Source: Paenibacillus sp.
Lineage (GTDB): Bacteria; Bacillota; Bacilli; Paenibacillales; NBRC-103111
Reading direction: 5' to 3'
DNA: 64,000 nt
Assembly: GCA_031180825.1 (NCBI GenBank)
Contig: JAPSLM010000009.1
Location: 159,459 to 223,458, forward strand
Each line of letters begins with the position of its first letter. Position 1 is the first letter of the stretch. The translations under genes and the position numbers were made by a program. Positions 41,980 to 50,483 of this stretch are shown here, in pieces. The notes under the pieces are model-generated. The model ran no database searches, was not told the origin of the DNA, and saw only the letters and a program-made list of their open reading frames with translations.

Positions 41980-42594
41980 TTATTTTACAGCCGCTTCGTA
42001 ACGTTTGCCAACTTCGTTCCAGTTGACAACGTTCCAGAATGCCGCAATATAGTCAGGGCGTTTGTTTTGATATTTCAAGTAGTAGGCGTGCTCCCATACG
42101 TCCAGACCGAGGATTGGCGTATCGCCTTCCATGATCGGGCTGTCTTGGTTCGGCAAGCTGTACACTTTCAATTTGCCGTTTTTGGTCACAGCGAGGAAAG
42201 CCCAGCCGGAGCCGAAACGGGTCGTAGCCGCTTTGGCGAATTCTTCTTTGAACTTGTCGAAGCCGCCAAGCTCGTTGTTGATCGCGTCGGCCAACTTGCC
42301 GCTTGGAGCGCCGCCGCCGTTCGGGCCGATCGTTTCCCAGAACAAGGAGTGGTTCGCATGGCCGCCGCCGTTGTTGCGCACTGCGGTACGGATGCTCTCC
42401 GGTACGCTGTTCAGATCGGCGATCAGGTCTTCCACGCTTTTGGATTGAAGATCGGCATGGCCTTCAAGCGCAGCGTTCAGGTTCGTAACGTATGTGTTGT
42501 GGTGACGATCGTGGTGGATCATCATGGTCATTTCGTCGATGTGAGGCTCAAGCGCATTGTTCGCATAAGGAAGTGCCGGTAATTGGTGTGCCAT
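41980..42594 (-). CDS. sodA: Superoxide dismutase, Mn/Fe type
   Basis: The 204-residue cytoplasmic enzyme converts superoxide to oxygen and peroxide. All four metal ligands are in place: the first His of [10 protein letters not shown], the His of [12 protein letters not shown], and Asp and His of [24 protein letters not shown] is the usual outer-sphere region. The sequence is typical of the manganese enzyme of Bacillales, although Mn and Fe types cannot be told apart with certainty by eye. CAGGAGGTAGATAGAAG is a near-ideal ribosome binding site. A second, fused dismutase lies at 51381. Confidence 0.95.
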   Translation of the reverse strand: MAHQLPALPYANNALEPHIDEMTMMIHHDRHHNTYVTNLNAALEGHADLQSKSVEDLIADLNSVPESIRTAVRNNGGGHANHSLFWETIGPNGGGAPSGKLADAINNELGGFDKFKEEFAKAATTRFGSGWAFLAVTKNGKLKVYSLPNQDSPIMEGDTPILGLDVWEHAYYLKYQNKRPDYIAAFWNVVNWNEVGKRYEAAVK

Positions 42595-42675
42595 CTTCTA
42601 TCTACCTCCTGAGGATATGAGATTTCCAATATTTATTATCGCCTATTTTCCATATAAAATCAACATTTATGTATA

Positions 42676-42912
42676 TTAAGTGTTCGTGGCCGGAGCATCC
42701 TCCCCACGGAACCGTTCCCCGCCGCGGTGTTCAATCTCATGGATAATCTGCCCGAGCATGGCGGTACCTTGAGCGTTCAGCCAAGGGGACAGGTCGCTCA
42801 TGACCCGTTGATGGTAATGAAGCTCCTCCGACGTCCATTTCGTCATCTGCATATCGTTCAGCTCGTCAATCCGGCGCAAAGTGCCGGACGCATTCGTCGC
42901 TTCGTTTGTCAT
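42676..42912 (-). CDS. Small hypothetical protein, 78 residues
   Basis: GGAGGAGGAAGACG directly upstream of the ATG at 42912 gives strong support for translation. The protein (MTNEATNASGTLRRIDELND, then WTSEELHYHQRVMSDLSPWL and AMLGQIIHEIEHRGG) is predicted to be mostly helical, soluble and His/Glu-rich. No motif was recognised. It lies upstream of sodA on the same strand, separated by about 80 bases, and may share its transcript. Confidence 0.68.
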   Translation of the reverse strand: MTNEATNASGTLRRIDELNDMQMTKWTSEELHYHQRVMSDLSPWLNAQGTAMLGQIIHEIEHRGGERFRGEDAPATNT

Positions 42913-43020
42913 CGTCTTCCTCCTCCAGTGCAATCCGAACGATTGCCGCATGATAGTGACTCCGTCTGGGCCAAGCCAAAGATTACCGGATTATCGTTTC
43001 ACGCGGTGCGGACTTTTATG

Positions 43021-43050
43021 CAAAAGAAAAGAGGAGGCACTTATGCCTCC
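43021..43050 (-). terminator. Intrinsic terminator of the Ser/Gly-rich lipoprotein gene
   Basis: GGAGGCA and TGCCTCC pair around CTTA; on the minus strand TCTTTTCTTTTG follows, just past the stop codon. Confidence 0.88.
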
Positions 43051-43055
43051 CGAGC

Positions 43056-43823
43056 TTAACCCCCGCTGCTTGAACTGGAGCTTCCGATTCCGCCGTGCCC
43101 GCCGGAGCTTCCCGAAGAAATGCCGCTGGACGAGCTTGAGCTTCCCTTCGAGCTGCTGCTGCCCGAAAATCCGGACGAACCGGCCGACGCCGACGAGCCG
43201 GAGACGGATTTGCCCGGCGTACCGGAGGATTCGCCGCTGGTCGTGCCTGTGCCGCCGCCGCTCTTCACGCCGGAGCTTGAGCCGGACGTAACGGAGTCTT
43301 TCGTATTGAAGCTGCCCGTTCGTCCGCTGGTTGTCGGCGCAGGCGTATTCGCCGGTCCAGGCGTGCTCTTGGGCGCAGTGGCTCCCGCGTTGTTTCCTTG
43401 CGGCTGGACGGCGGAATTGCCGCCCGGCTTCGTGACGGTCGCCGGCGGGGGAGCGACCGTTCCGCTCGATCCCGAGCCGGATCGGGGGTAATAGGTGTTG
43501 CCCCCGTAGAAATAGGCGCTGCCGCCCGAGCGGTTGATGCGGCCGCTGCCGTCGTCGCAGTCATCGTCGTTATTATCGTCCCGGCAGTAGTCTGCCGACG
43601 GAGCGGCTGCAGCGCCGACGCCGGACGCGGCTCCGGTTCCGGTCGCGGCAGAAGGCGGATTTATCCCGCCTTGAGGCGGGGACGGCTGCATTGGGGCTTT
43701 CGCAGCCGGAGGCGAGGAGCATCCGGCGCTTGCAGCCAAGGCGGCCGCCACAAACAGACTGATCAGCTTCTTGTTTCCCGATGCCGATGCAGCGTTCGGA
43801 TTGGAGGGCTCGTGCTTGTTCAT
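43056..43823 (-). CDS. Ser/Gly-rich lipoprotein of low complexity
   Basis: The 255-residue protein has a basic, then hydrophobic leader (KKLISLFVAAALAASAGC), making Cys35 the probable lipid anchor after a long n-region. The body has an acidic CRDDNNDDDCDDGSGRINR patch with two cysteines, then YFYGGNTYYPRSG. A long Ser/Gly/Pro/Thr tail (from about 115) resembles a wall-spanning stalk with almost no hydrophobic residues. No enzyme motif is present. Such proteins are often surface exposed, but the role is unknown. The divergent intergenic region holds its promoter. Confidence 0.8.
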   Translation of the reverse strand: MNKHEPSNPNAASASGNKKLISLFVAAALAASAGCSSPPAAKAPMQPSPPQGGINPPSAATGTGAASGVGAAAAPSADYCRDDNNDDDCDDGSGRINRSGGSAYFYGGNTYYPRSGSGSSGTVAPPPATVTKPGGNSAVQPQGNNAGATAPKSTPGPANTPAPTTSGRTGSFNTKDSVTSGSSSGVKSGGGTGTTSGESSGTPGKSVSGSSASAGSSGFSGSSSSKGSSSSSSGISSGSSGGHGGIGSSSSSSGG

Positions 43824-44164
43824 CTGGATTTCGCTCCCATTCTAAGGAAATTACCAAATAATACGAAACGGTTACATCTAATGTTTCGGCAAATTTCGCA
43901 ATTTTTGATTGGCGGATATTTTGCGCGTCCTATATTAGAGTGGTAACCGAATAGTAGAGTGGTCAACCGGGCGAAGATATATCATTTGCAAAGGAAAAAG
44001 CCTAAATATGGCTTCAAACTTTGAAAACGCTTAAAATTAAACGCTTTCAAGAGGATTTGAAAAAAATATGAAGATTTTTTATCGATTCTTTGATATTTAG
44101 CAGGAATATTGCGTTATTTGTCGTATTTTATTATCTACCATATGAGTGACGGGGAGAGTTTAAC
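43824..44164. promoter_or_regulatory. AT-rich divergent regulatory region with direct repeats
   Basis: These 341 bases separate the lipoprotein gene from the acetyltransferase gene. Seen here are two direct copies of TAGAGTGGT followed by AACCG (from about 43936 and 43955), and a cre-like sequence TGAAAACGCTTAAA (44022-44035, one mismatch to the CcpA consensus). A second AACGCTT lies 14 bases further on. No gene is apparent. Confidence 0.5.
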
Positions 44165-44602
44165 ATGCTTGTAAGTTCGTATCTGGTTCGTACGTTTAAA
44201 TTGTCCGATTACGTGTCAGTCACGGAGCTTTTCAGGAATGTGCTTTCAGAGGAATGTTACGAGGAGACGATGTCGGCTTTCGCCAGACAGTTGTCCTGGG
44301 ACAGCGAGCTCGTCCTTGTTGCCGAGGACGAAGGCGCGATCGTCGGGGTTATCGTCGGAACGATCGATAACCAGGACGGTTACTATTATCGTATTGCCGT
44401 CGGCCAGGATCATCAGCGCAGAGGAATCGGCCAGACCTTGATCGAGTCCCTTCGCCAGCGCTTTGTGGGACGCAAAGTGCGGCGCATTATGGTTACCATC
44501 GATGCGCATAACGAAGTGGTCATTCCCGTATACGAAAAAGCCGGCTATCAGGCGGAAGACTTTTCCCGGTTCCCGCAGCGGCTCAGCATTGTAAACGGCT
44601 GA
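44165..44602 (+). CDS. GNAT family N-acetyltransferase
   Basis: The 145-residue protein has the GNAT layout: an N-terminal strand and helix (YLVRTFKLSDYVSVTELF), LVAEDEGAIVGVIVG, then motif A VGQDHQRRGIGQTLIESL, whose Q-x-x-G-x-G/A loop binds the acetyl-CoA pyrophosphate. VPVYEKAGYQ-like IPVYEKAGYQAED is motif B. The substrate is unknown; relatives acetylate small amines or ribosomal proteins. The ATG follows a GGGGAGAG box. It has an upstream AT-rich region with cre-like sites and its own terminator. Confidence 0.9.
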   Translation: MLVSSYLVRTFKLSDYVSVTELFRNVLSEECYEETMSAFARQLSWDSELVLVAEDEGAIVGVIVGTIDNQDGYYYRIAVGQDHQRRGIGQTLIESLRQRFVGRKVRRIMVTIDAHNEVVIPVYEKAGYQAEDFSRFPQRLSIVNG

Positions 44603-44638
44603 CATCGGAGCCGAAACAAGCTACAAAGAATCAAGCAG

Positions 44639-44679
44639 GCATATCCGGACCCCTTGGCTTCCCGGCTATGCTTTTTTTT
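44639..44679 (+). terminator. Intrinsic terminator of the GNAT gene
   Basis: GCATATCCGG (44639-44648) pairs with CCGGCTATGC (44662-44671) in nine of ten positions and is followed by eight T residues. Confidence 0.88.
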
Positions 44680-44794
44680 GTTTAATTCCAAGATTACGGC
44701 TCTTGAAAGCGGTGCAACATAAGTTTATGCTAGTAGCAAGAGAAGGAAGCAGAACAGTCACTTGAAAAACAGCAGGCAGAAGGGTTTGGACCGC

Positions 44795-45346
44795 ATGGAG
44801 ACGTTTACTCCGCATGTCATCAAAAGCTTTAAACACGATGGGCACTTGCATCGCATGTGGCTTGAAAATTGGTTGGTCCCGGAACGTCTGCTGCATGAAT
44901 CCCATCGGGCGGAGTCCATGCTGGTGCTGATTAACAGCCAGACGAAGATCGTCGAGGCCGACGGCAAAGAATGGGTCAGCCGCATACCCGGAGTATCTTT
45001 TTTTATCCCGGGGCAGTGGTTTAATGTGGTAGCGCTGATCGAGGAAGCCGGCGTCCGGTACTATTGCAACGTCGCTTCTCCGCCGTATGTGAACGGACGC
45101 GTCATTACCTATATCGACTACGATCTGGACGTGATCCGCATGCCGGCGGGCGATGTGCATGTCGTCGACCGGGAAGAATACGAGGAGCATAAGCTCGCCT
45201 ACCATTATTCCGCCGTCGTGGAGAGCAAGGTCGAGCTGGGTCTGCAGCATTTGCTGGAGCGTGTAAAAGGCGCTAAAGCGCCGTTTCGGGACGAGCTGGT
45301 CCTATCCTATTATGAGCAGTGGAGAGAACGCGGAGCGGAGGGTTAG
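44795..45346 (+). CDS. DUF402 protein, NTDP (YgaC)-like
   Basis: The 183 residues match the DUF402 fold: SFKHDGHLHRMWLENWLV, then VSFFIPGQWFNVVALIEEAG, VRYYCNVASPP, and the metal/phosphate site YIDYDLDVIRMP. B. subtilis YgaC/NtdP and S. aureus homologues hydrolyse nucleoside tri- and diphosphates, and YIDYDLD is conserved in them. The ATG at 44795 is preferred to the upstream in-frame TTG (44762), because AGAAGGG precedes it and homologues start there. It ends three bases before lepB and heads a tight five-gene operon. Confidence 0.85.
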   Translation: METFTPHVIKSFKHDGHLHRMWLENWLVPERLLHESHRAESMLVLINSQTKIVEADGKEWVSRIPGVSFFIPGQWFNVVALIEEAGVRYYCNVASPPYVNGRVITYIDYDLDVIRMPAGDVHVVDREEYEEHKLAYHYSAVVESKVELGLQHLLERVKGAKAPFRDELVLSYYEQWRERGAEG

Positions 45347-45349
45347 GAT

Positions 45350-45946
45350 GTGAGCTTTTCTGTGAGCAACAACGAAAGCGAACGGGCCGAAAGCCCGTCG
45401 GAAAGTCCGGTCAGCTCCAGTCCTTTACGGGAGCTGCTGGGCTGGATGAAATGGTTCGCGTTCGCGTTGGCCTTGGTCGTGCTCATGCATCAATTCGTGT
45501 TTCATTTGTCCACAGTCAAAGGGGAATCTATGCAGCCTACGCTGGAAGAGGGCGAATGGTTGTTTATCAATAAAACGATCCAATATGCCGGCACGCCGCC
45601 CAGGCGAGGAGACGTCGTTGTCATCCAGGAACCGCCGGGAAGCGATTCCATGCATCCTTTTTTGGTGAAGCGGGTGGTGGCGGTGGCCGGAGACGAGGTG
45701 CACATCCGGGGCGGCAAGCTGTATGTCAACGGCAGCGAGGCGGAGGAAGCGTATACCGATTCCAGCATCGAGGACGGGCGCTTCGAGCCTTATACGGTAG
45801 CCGAAGGCCATCTGTTTGTCATGGGGGACAACCGGCACCGATACGCCAGCTATGATAGCCGTACCTTCGGCGCCATTCCGATAACCCGGGTTGTCGGACG
45901 GGCGGAATGGATCGTATGGCCGCCGCAAAAGTGGAGGAGCCTGTAA
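45350..45946 (+). CDS. lepB: Signal peptidase I
   Basis: SPase I removes signal peptides outside the membrane. The 198 residues have a polar cytoplasmic start, one membrane anchor (about 33-55), and then catalytic Ser60 in KGESMQPTLEEG and Lys107 in LVKRVVAVAGDEV. MGDNRHRYASYDSRTFG is the conserved box E. Length fits the single-anchor Gram-positive (SipS) type. The start is a GTG overlapping a TAGGATGTG junction, with CGGAGGG upstream. Its stop overlaps the ATG of queG by one base. Confidence 0.94.
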   Translation: MSFSVSNNESERAESPSESPVSSSPLRELLGWMKWFAFALALVVLMHQFVFHLSTVKGESMQPTLEEGEWLFINKTIQYAGTPPRRGDVVVIQEPPGSDSMHPFLVKRVVAVAGDEVHIRGGKLYVNGSEAEEAYTDSSIEDGRFEPYTVAEGHLFVMGDNRHRYASYDSRTFGAIPITRVVGRAEWIVWPPQKWRSL

Positions 45947-47196
45947 TGGAAAAAGAAGACAGCAGAACGGGGACGGAGCCGAGGAGGGAAAGCTTTGCGT
46001 CGGCGGAGGAGCTGCAGCCGGCGGACTGGAGACAGCTCAAGCGGCAGCTGCAAGCGGATGCGGCGAAGCTGGGGATTGACAAGATCGGCTTTGCGAGCGC
46101 CGACCCGTTCGTTGAATTGAAGGATATTTTGATCCGGCACCGCGAAAAAGGGTTTGAATCCGGCTTCGAGGAGCCGGATATCGAGAAGCGTGTGGACCCG
46201 GCGCTGACGCTTGCGGAGCCCCGGTCCATTATTTCGATCGCGGTGGCCTATCCGTCGAAGCTGCAAAATGCGCCGCGCTCCGAGCCGGGCGCGTACCGGG
46301 GCATTTTGTCCCGCTCCGCTTGGGGCCAGGACTACCATCATGTACTGCGCAGCCGGCTTGCCAGGCTGGAAGCCTGGATTCGCGAACGGGTGCCCGGAGC
46401 GCGCACGGCGAGTCTGGTCGATACGGGAGCGTTGGTCGACCGGGCGGTGGCCGAACGGGCCGGGATCGGCTGGGTCGGCAAAAATTGCTCCGTGATTACC
46501 CCGGAATGGGGCTCCTGGGTTTACCTGGGGGAGCTGATCACGAACGTGCCGTTTCCGCCGGATACGCCCGTAACCGAAAGCTGCGGCGAGTGTACGCTTT
46601 GCATCGACGCCTGTCCGACCGGGGCGCTCGTCGGCCCGGGACAGCTTAACGCGCAGCGCTGCGTTTCGTTCCTCACGCAGACGAAAGGGCTTATCGAGGA
46701 TGACGAGCTGAAGCGCAAGATCGGCAACCGGCTGTACGGCTGCGATACGTGCCAGATCGTCTGTCCCAAAAATAAAGGCATTCATGCCGGGCATCATCCG
46801 GAGCTGCAGCCGGACCCCGAAGTGGTCAAGCCGCTGCTGCTGCCGCTGCTGTCGATGTCGAACCGCGAGTTCAAAGAGCGGTTCGGCCACAGCGCCGCCG
46901 CTTGGCGCGGCCGCAAGCCGATCCAGCGCAACGCGATCCTCGCGCTGGGCAACTTCCGGGACGCAAGCAGCGTGCCGCAGCTCGCGGAGCTGCTGCGGAA
47001 GGACGAGCGTCCCGAGATTCGCGGCACGGCGGCCTGGGCGCTTGGCCGCATTGGCGGCGCGGTTGCGCGCGAGGCGCTGGACGCCGCTTGGGAGACGGAG
47101 CGGGACGAGGCGGCCCGCCGGGAGATCGGCAAGGCGCGCGCGCAATTTACGGGAGAGCAAGAGGGGGAAGAGCGGGATGTCGATCCGATACGATGA
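45946..47196 (+). CDS. queG: Epoxyqueuosine reductase
   Basis: QueG performs the last step of queuosine synthesis in tRNA, using cobalamin and two 4Fe-4S clusters. The 416-residue protein has the cobalamin-binding N-terminal region (about 30-205; SLVDTGALVDRAVAERAGIG). The dicluster ferredoxin follows, with Cys213, Cys216, Cys219, Cys223 and Cys239, Cys266, Cys269, Cys273. The C-terminal HEAT-like repeats (about 325-400; RNAILALGNFRD, RGTAAWALGRIGG) contact tRNA. GGAGGAG lies just upstream. It overlaps both neighbours, so lepB, queG and ogt are translated as a chain. Confidence 0.95.
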   Translation: MEKEDSRTGTEPRRESFASAEELQPADWRQLKRQLQADAAKLGIDKIGFASADPFVELKDILIRHREKGFESGFEEPDIEKRVDPALTLAEPRSIISIAVAYPSKLQNAPRSEPGAYRGILSRSAWGQDYHHVLRSRLARLEAWIRERVPGARTASLVDTGALVDRAVAERAGIGWVGKNCSVITPEWGSWVYLGELITNVPFPPDTPVTESCGECTLCIDACPTGALVGPGQLNAQRCVSFLTQTKGLIEDDELKRKIGNRLYGCDTCQIVCPKNKGIHAGHHPELQPDPEVVKPLLLPLLSMSNREFKERFGHSAAAWRGRKPIQRNAILALGNFRDASSVPQLAELLRKDERPEIRGTAAWALGRIGGAVAREALDAAWETERDEAARREIGKARAQFTGEQEGEERDVDPIR

Positions 47197-47710
47197 AATC
47201 GATTCACCGATCGGCATGTTGACGATCGGCTGGAATGCGGAGAAGCAGGGCGGCTTGTGCCAAATCGAATTCGGCGCGTTCGCTGATGTCGAGCCGAAGC
47301 TTCGCGCCTGGTCGGGTCAGCGGTACGCCACGACCGATTGGGTAAAGGACTCCGGAGCGCTATCCGAGGCGGTTGGTCAGCTGCGGGATTATTTTGCCGG
47401 GAAGAGACGGACGTTCGACCTGCCTCTGGATTTGCGCGGCACGCCGTTTCAGGTGCAAGTATGGAAGGCATTGACCGATATTCCGTTCGGGGAAGCCCGG
47501 TCGTATAAAGACATTGCCGAGCGGATCGGTTCTCCCAAAGCGGTGCGCGCCGTAGGGGGAGCGAACAACCGCAATCCCGTTCCGATTGTCGTGCCCTGTC
47601 ACCGCGTGATCGGAGCAAGCGGCGCGATGGTCGGCTACGGCGGCGGACTGCACATTAAGACGTTTTTGCTTCAGCATGAAGGTTTTTCGGGGAAAGGGGC
47701 CCTAGCGTGA
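47177..47710 (+). CDS. ogt: Methylated-DNA-protein-cysteine methyltransferase
   Basis: The protein repairs O6-methylguanine by moving the methyl group onto its own cysteine. The motif VVPCHRVIGASG places acceptor Cys141 in the canonical PCHRV/I box. TPFQVQVWKAL and IPFGEARSYKDIAERIGSP form the DNA-binding helix region, and AVGGANNRNP supplies the Arg/Asn finger neighbourhood. Length 177 is typical of the Ogt type without an Ada regulatory domain. The start at 47177 overlaps the end of queG by 20 bases, with GAGGGGGAAG upstream. Confidence 0.95.
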   Translation: MSIRYDEIDSPIGMLTIGWNAEKQGGLCQIEFGAFADVEPKLRAWSGQRYATTDWVKDSGALSEAVGQLRDYFAGKRRTFDLPLDLRGTPFQVQVWKALTDIPFGEARSYKDIAERIGSPKAVRAVGGANNRNPVPIVVPCHRVIGASGAMVGYGGGLHIKTFLLQHEGFSGKGALA

Positions 47711-48735
47711 GATACGTGCATATCGAGAACGTCGAGTCCGGGCAATATTTGGGGCGGACGATTTTTTCCGCGAACGGGGCGGTGCTGCTATCCGAAGGGG
47801 TGCAGCTGACCGTATTCATGATTACGACACTGAAGCGGATCGGCGTAACGATGATTTATATTAAAGACCAGCAGTTTGACGATATCGAACCGGCCGACCT
47901 TGTCTCGGAGGAGACAAAGCGTGCCGTGATGCAGCGGATGGGAGAGACGTTCGATTCGATCCGGTCCGGGAAAGATTTCAACATGAAGCATGTCGGGGCA
48001 AGCATCGATACGCTGCTGGACGAAATTATGAGAAACAAAGAAGTGCTGGTGCAGCTGTCGGATATCCGGACGCACGATAATGAAATGTACGTGCATGCGA
48101 TCAACGTTTGCATGATGTCAACCTTGATCGGCATCAATATGGGGCTGCCGACGACTCAATTGAAAGAGCTGGCAATCGGGGCGCTGTTGCATGATGTAGG
48201 AAAGCTTGAGCTCGTGACGGACGATGACAGCGGCGATCCGAAAAAGCATCATACGTGGCGGGGCTTCGAAGTGCTGAAGCACAAGCGGGAGCTCAGCCTG
48301 CTGATCGCGCACGTCGCGTTCCAGCACCACGAGACGATGGACGGAAAAGGGATGCCGCGCCAGCTGCCGGGAGAAGAAATTCATCTCTATGCGCGCATCG
48401 TTGCCGTGGCGGATACGTATGACAACCTGCTGTTCGATTTGTCCGAAGGCCGGCGGATGCTGCCGCACGATGCGTGCGAACGCATGATGGCGCTTGCGGG
48501 AGAGAAGCTCGACCGGGAGATCGTGATCCAATTTTTGCGCACGGTGTCGGTTTATCCGACAGGCACGTCGGTCAAGCTGTCCACCCGGGAAACCGGCGTC
48601 GTCGTGGGTCAGCACCGGGGACTGCCGGGCCGGCCAGTCATCCGTGTGGTCAAGGGCGGCGGAGACGATATGGAGGTCAAGGAGATCGATCTGGCCAAGC
48701 AGACGACCGTGTTTATCGAGAGCGTGCTGATGTAG
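47707..48735 (+). CDS. HD-GYP-related protein with altered GYP motif
   Basis: The 342 residues have an N-terminal beta-rich region (about 1-60, with VLLSEGVQLTVFMITTLKRI, as in many Firmicute HD-GYP proteins). The HD domain (about 120-290) has LLHDVGKLELV (His162-Asp163) and HHETMDGKGMP, so Tyr of GYP is replaced by Met216. A C-terminal beta domain (about 285-342) follows. Metal ligands appear kept, so phosphodiesterase activity on c-di-GMP is possible but less certain. The start is a GTG overlapping the ogt stop by four bases. Confidence 0.88.
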   Translation: MRYVHIENVESGQYLGRTIFSANGAVLLSEGVQLTVFMITTLKRIGVTMIYIKDQQFDDIEPADLVSEETKRAVMQRMGETFDSIRSGKDFNMKHVGASIDTLLDEIMRNKEVLVQLSDIRTHDNEMYVHAINVCMMSTLIGINMGLPTTQLKELAIGALLHDVGKLELVTDDDSGDPKKHHTWRGFEVLKHKRELSLLIAHVAFQHHETMDGKGMPRQLPGEEIHLYARIVAVADTYDNLLFDLSEGRRMLPHDACERMMALAGEKLDREIVIQFLRTVSVYPTGTSVKLSTRETGVVVGQHRGLPGRPVIRVVKGGGDDMEVKEIDLAKQTTVFIESVLM

Positions 48736-48749
48736 AGGGAAATTGGGGT

Positions 48750-48778
48750 TTGTAACCGAGGCTTTGACATGCTATGAT
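48750..48778 (+). promoter_or_regulatory. Candidate promoter of yneF
   Basis: TTGTAA (48750-48755), 17 bases, then TATGAT (48773-48778), 40 bases upstream of the yneF start. Confidence 0.55.
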
Positions 48779-48817
48779 GAAGAAATGACATCCATCGTTT
48801 GAGGTGAAGGTACGATT

Positions 48818-49033
48818 ATGTGGGGTTACGTCATTACCGCGGTTATCGCCCTCATTGCCGGAGGGGCGGCCGGTTTTTTTATCGGCGTGCAGTACTTGCG
48901 AAAGCAGATTGAAAAAATGCAGAGCAATCCGGAAATGCTGCAGCAGATGGCCAAGCAAATGGGGTACAATTTGAACAAGCAGCAAATGCAGAAAATGCAA
49001 AATATGATGAAGAAACAAAAGTTTCGTCCGTAA
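48818..49033 (+). CDS. yneF: YneF family (UPF0154) membrane protein
   Basis: A 71-residue protein with one N-terminal membrane helix ([20 protein letters not shown]), then a charged region rich in Gln, Met and Lys. [18 protein letters not shown] and a [10 protein letters not shown] tail match the UPF0154 signature (NPPI/E-x-x-x-x-x-MGxxPS-like). The function of this small family, conserved in Firmicutes, is not known. GAGGTGAAGGTACGATT supplies the ribosome binding site. It has its own promoter and terminator. Confidence 0.9.
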   Translation: MWGYVITAVIALIAGGAAGFFIGVQYLRKQIEKMQSNPEMLQQMAKQMGYNLNKQQMQKMQNMMKKQKFRP

Positions 49034-49067
49034 GCCCGAAAAGCCTGGTCGCGGGCTTTTCTTCTTA
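49032..49067 (+). terminator. Intrinsic terminator of yneF
   Basis: AAGCCCG (49032-49038) pairs with CGGGCTT (49052-49058), followed by TTCTTCTT. Confidence 0.82.
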
Positions 49068-49110
49068 TATTGGAACGGAGACTCCGGACGAATTCAGGAG
49101 GAGGATAACC

Positions 49111-49701
49111 ATGCCGGCCAAAGAGTACAGAAACAGCCATGTTGCCGATAACCGGGAACAAGTCGAATATCATATCCGGGAGATTTTGCGCTTGATCGGC
49201 GAAAATCCGGACCGGGAAGGTCTGCTGGACACGCCTGCGCGGGTTACCCGCATGTATGAAGAAATTTTTGCGGGCTACGAAGCGGACGTGAAGGATATTT
49301 TAGGCGTTGCTTTCGACGAGAAGCATGAGGAGCTCGTCATTGTGAAGGATATCGTCTACTACAGCCAGTGCGAGCATCATATGGCGCCGTTCTTCGGCAA
49401 AATCCATATTGGATACATCCCGAGCGGCAAAATTGCCGGGCTGAGCAAGTTCGCCCGCTTGGTCGAAGCGGTCACCCGCCGCCTCCAAGTACAGGAGCGG
49501 ATTACATCGGAAATCGCCGACATCATCGAGTCGGAGCTTGAGCCGCACGGCTGCATGGTCGTCGTCGAGGGCGAGCATCTGTGCATGTGCGCACGGGGCG
49601 TCAAGAAGCCGGGCAGCAAAACCGTGACCTCCGCCGTTCGCGGACTGTTCCGAACGGATGCGGCGGCGCGCTCGGAGTTTTTATCGCTTGTCAAGGACTG
49701 A
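49111..49701 (+). CDS. folE: GTP cyclohydrolase I
   Basis: FolE opens the guanine ring of GTP to make dihydroneopterin triphosphate for folate. The 196-residue protein keeps [15 protein letters not shown] (zinc Cys and His), [20 protein letters not shown] (GTP-binding SGKxxGLSK), and [19 protein letters not shown] with the third ligand Cys. [16 protein letters not shown] [15 protein letters not shown] is also canonical. AGGAGGAGGATAACC gives an ideal ribosome binding site. Folate or queuosine precursor supply may be served, since the same product feeds both paths. Confidence 0.96.
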   Translation: MPAKEYRNSHVADNREQVEYHIREILRLIGENPDREGLLDTPARVTRMYEEIFAGYEADVKDILGVAFDEKHEELVIVKDIVYYSQCEHHMAPFFGKIHIGYIPSGKIAGLSKFARLVEAVTRRLQVQERITSEIADIIESELEPHGCMVVVEGEHLCMCARGVKKPGSKTVTSAVRGLFRTDAAARSEFLSLVKD

Positions 49702-49712
49702 ATTGGGGAAAG

Positions 49713-49744
49713 AAGATGCAGGGGGACCTGCGTCTTTTCTTTTT
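49713..49744 (+). terminator. Intrinsic terminator of folE
   Basis: AAGATGCAGG pairs with CCTGCGTCTT (one G-T pair) and is followed by TTCTTTTT. Confidence 0.85.
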
Positions 49745-49814
49745 CGGCGGGAGAAGAGCGGAAGACGAAGCATTGACGAACGCTGGTTAGAGAGGTATAC
49801 TTGACCCATGCTGG

Positions 49815-49844
49815 TTGGTACCAATAAAAATAATTTGGTACCAA
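49815..49844 (+). promoter_or_regulatory. Twin operator of the TetR-type regulator
   Basis: TTGGTACCAA occurs twice (49815-49824 and 49835-49844), each a perfect 10-base palindrome, with centres exactly 20 bases apart (two helical turns). They lie 40-70 bases before the regulator start and follow a TTGACC (49801-49806) that could be the -35 element. Confidence 0.8.
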
Positions 49845-49884
49845 TAGAACGGTTGATTAAACTTAAGAAAGAGGGAAAACGCTT

Positions 49885-50463
49885 GTGCGCGAACGTTTGC
49901 TGCAATCCGCCATGGAACTCATGAAGCGGAAGGGGCTGAAATTTACGATAGCGGATTTGGCCGCCGGGCTGGGCACGAGCAAGCGCACGATTTACGAGCA
50001 CTTCGAATCCAAAGAGCACATCGTCGGCGCGCTCGTCGATGAGGCGGTCTCGGAAGTAAAGCGAATCGAGCAAGGCATTTACCGGGACGAAAGCTTGTCC
50101 TGCGCCCAGAAGCTGATCGCGATTTTGTCGATTCTCCCCAAGGGGCTCCAGCTTGGCGACCATCGGCTGCTTTCGGACCTGAAGCGGTTCGCTCCGGATG
50201 AATGGCTGAAGGTCGACAGACTGCTTCAGGAAGAGTGGGGAACCGTCAGGGCAATCATCGAGGAGGGCATTGCGGCCGGACACTTTCGGCCCGTTCATGT
50301 TCCGACGATCATCCAATTGATGAAAGGAGCGTCCGTCTCCTTGTTCGACCCCGATTTTTTAATGAATACGGACTGTACGCTTGCGGGGGCGGTCCGAACG
50401 ATGGCCGACGTTTTTGTGCAAGGATTGATGCCGGAGCGTCCGGAGCAGGAAATGGAGCAATAA
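49885..50463 (+). CDS. TetR family repressor, YvaF-like
   Basis: The 192-residue protein starts RERLLQSAMELMKRKGLKFT with the TetR helix-turn-helix FTIADLAAGLGTSKRTIYEHFESK at about 20-43. The remaining helices form the ligand-binding and dimer domain. The start is GTG behind GAAAGAGGGAAAACG. Directly downstream lie a small multidrug exporter and a YvaD-like membrane protein, the same gene set as B. subtilis yvaF-yvaE-yvaD. It most likely represses this operon through the paired palindromes ahead of it and releases on binding a toxic compound. Confidence 0.92.
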   Translation: MRERLLQSAMELMKRKGLKFTIADLAAGLGTSKRTIYEHFESKEHIVGALVDEAVSEVKRIEQGIYRDESLSCAQKLIAILSILPKGLQLGDHRLLSDLKRFAPDEWLKVDRLLQEEWGTVRAIIEEGIAAGHFRPVHVPTIIQLMKGASVSLFDPDFLMNTDCTLAGAVRTMADVFVQGLMPERPEQEMEQ

Positions 50464-50483
50464 ATTAAAGGAATGATGTGCAA

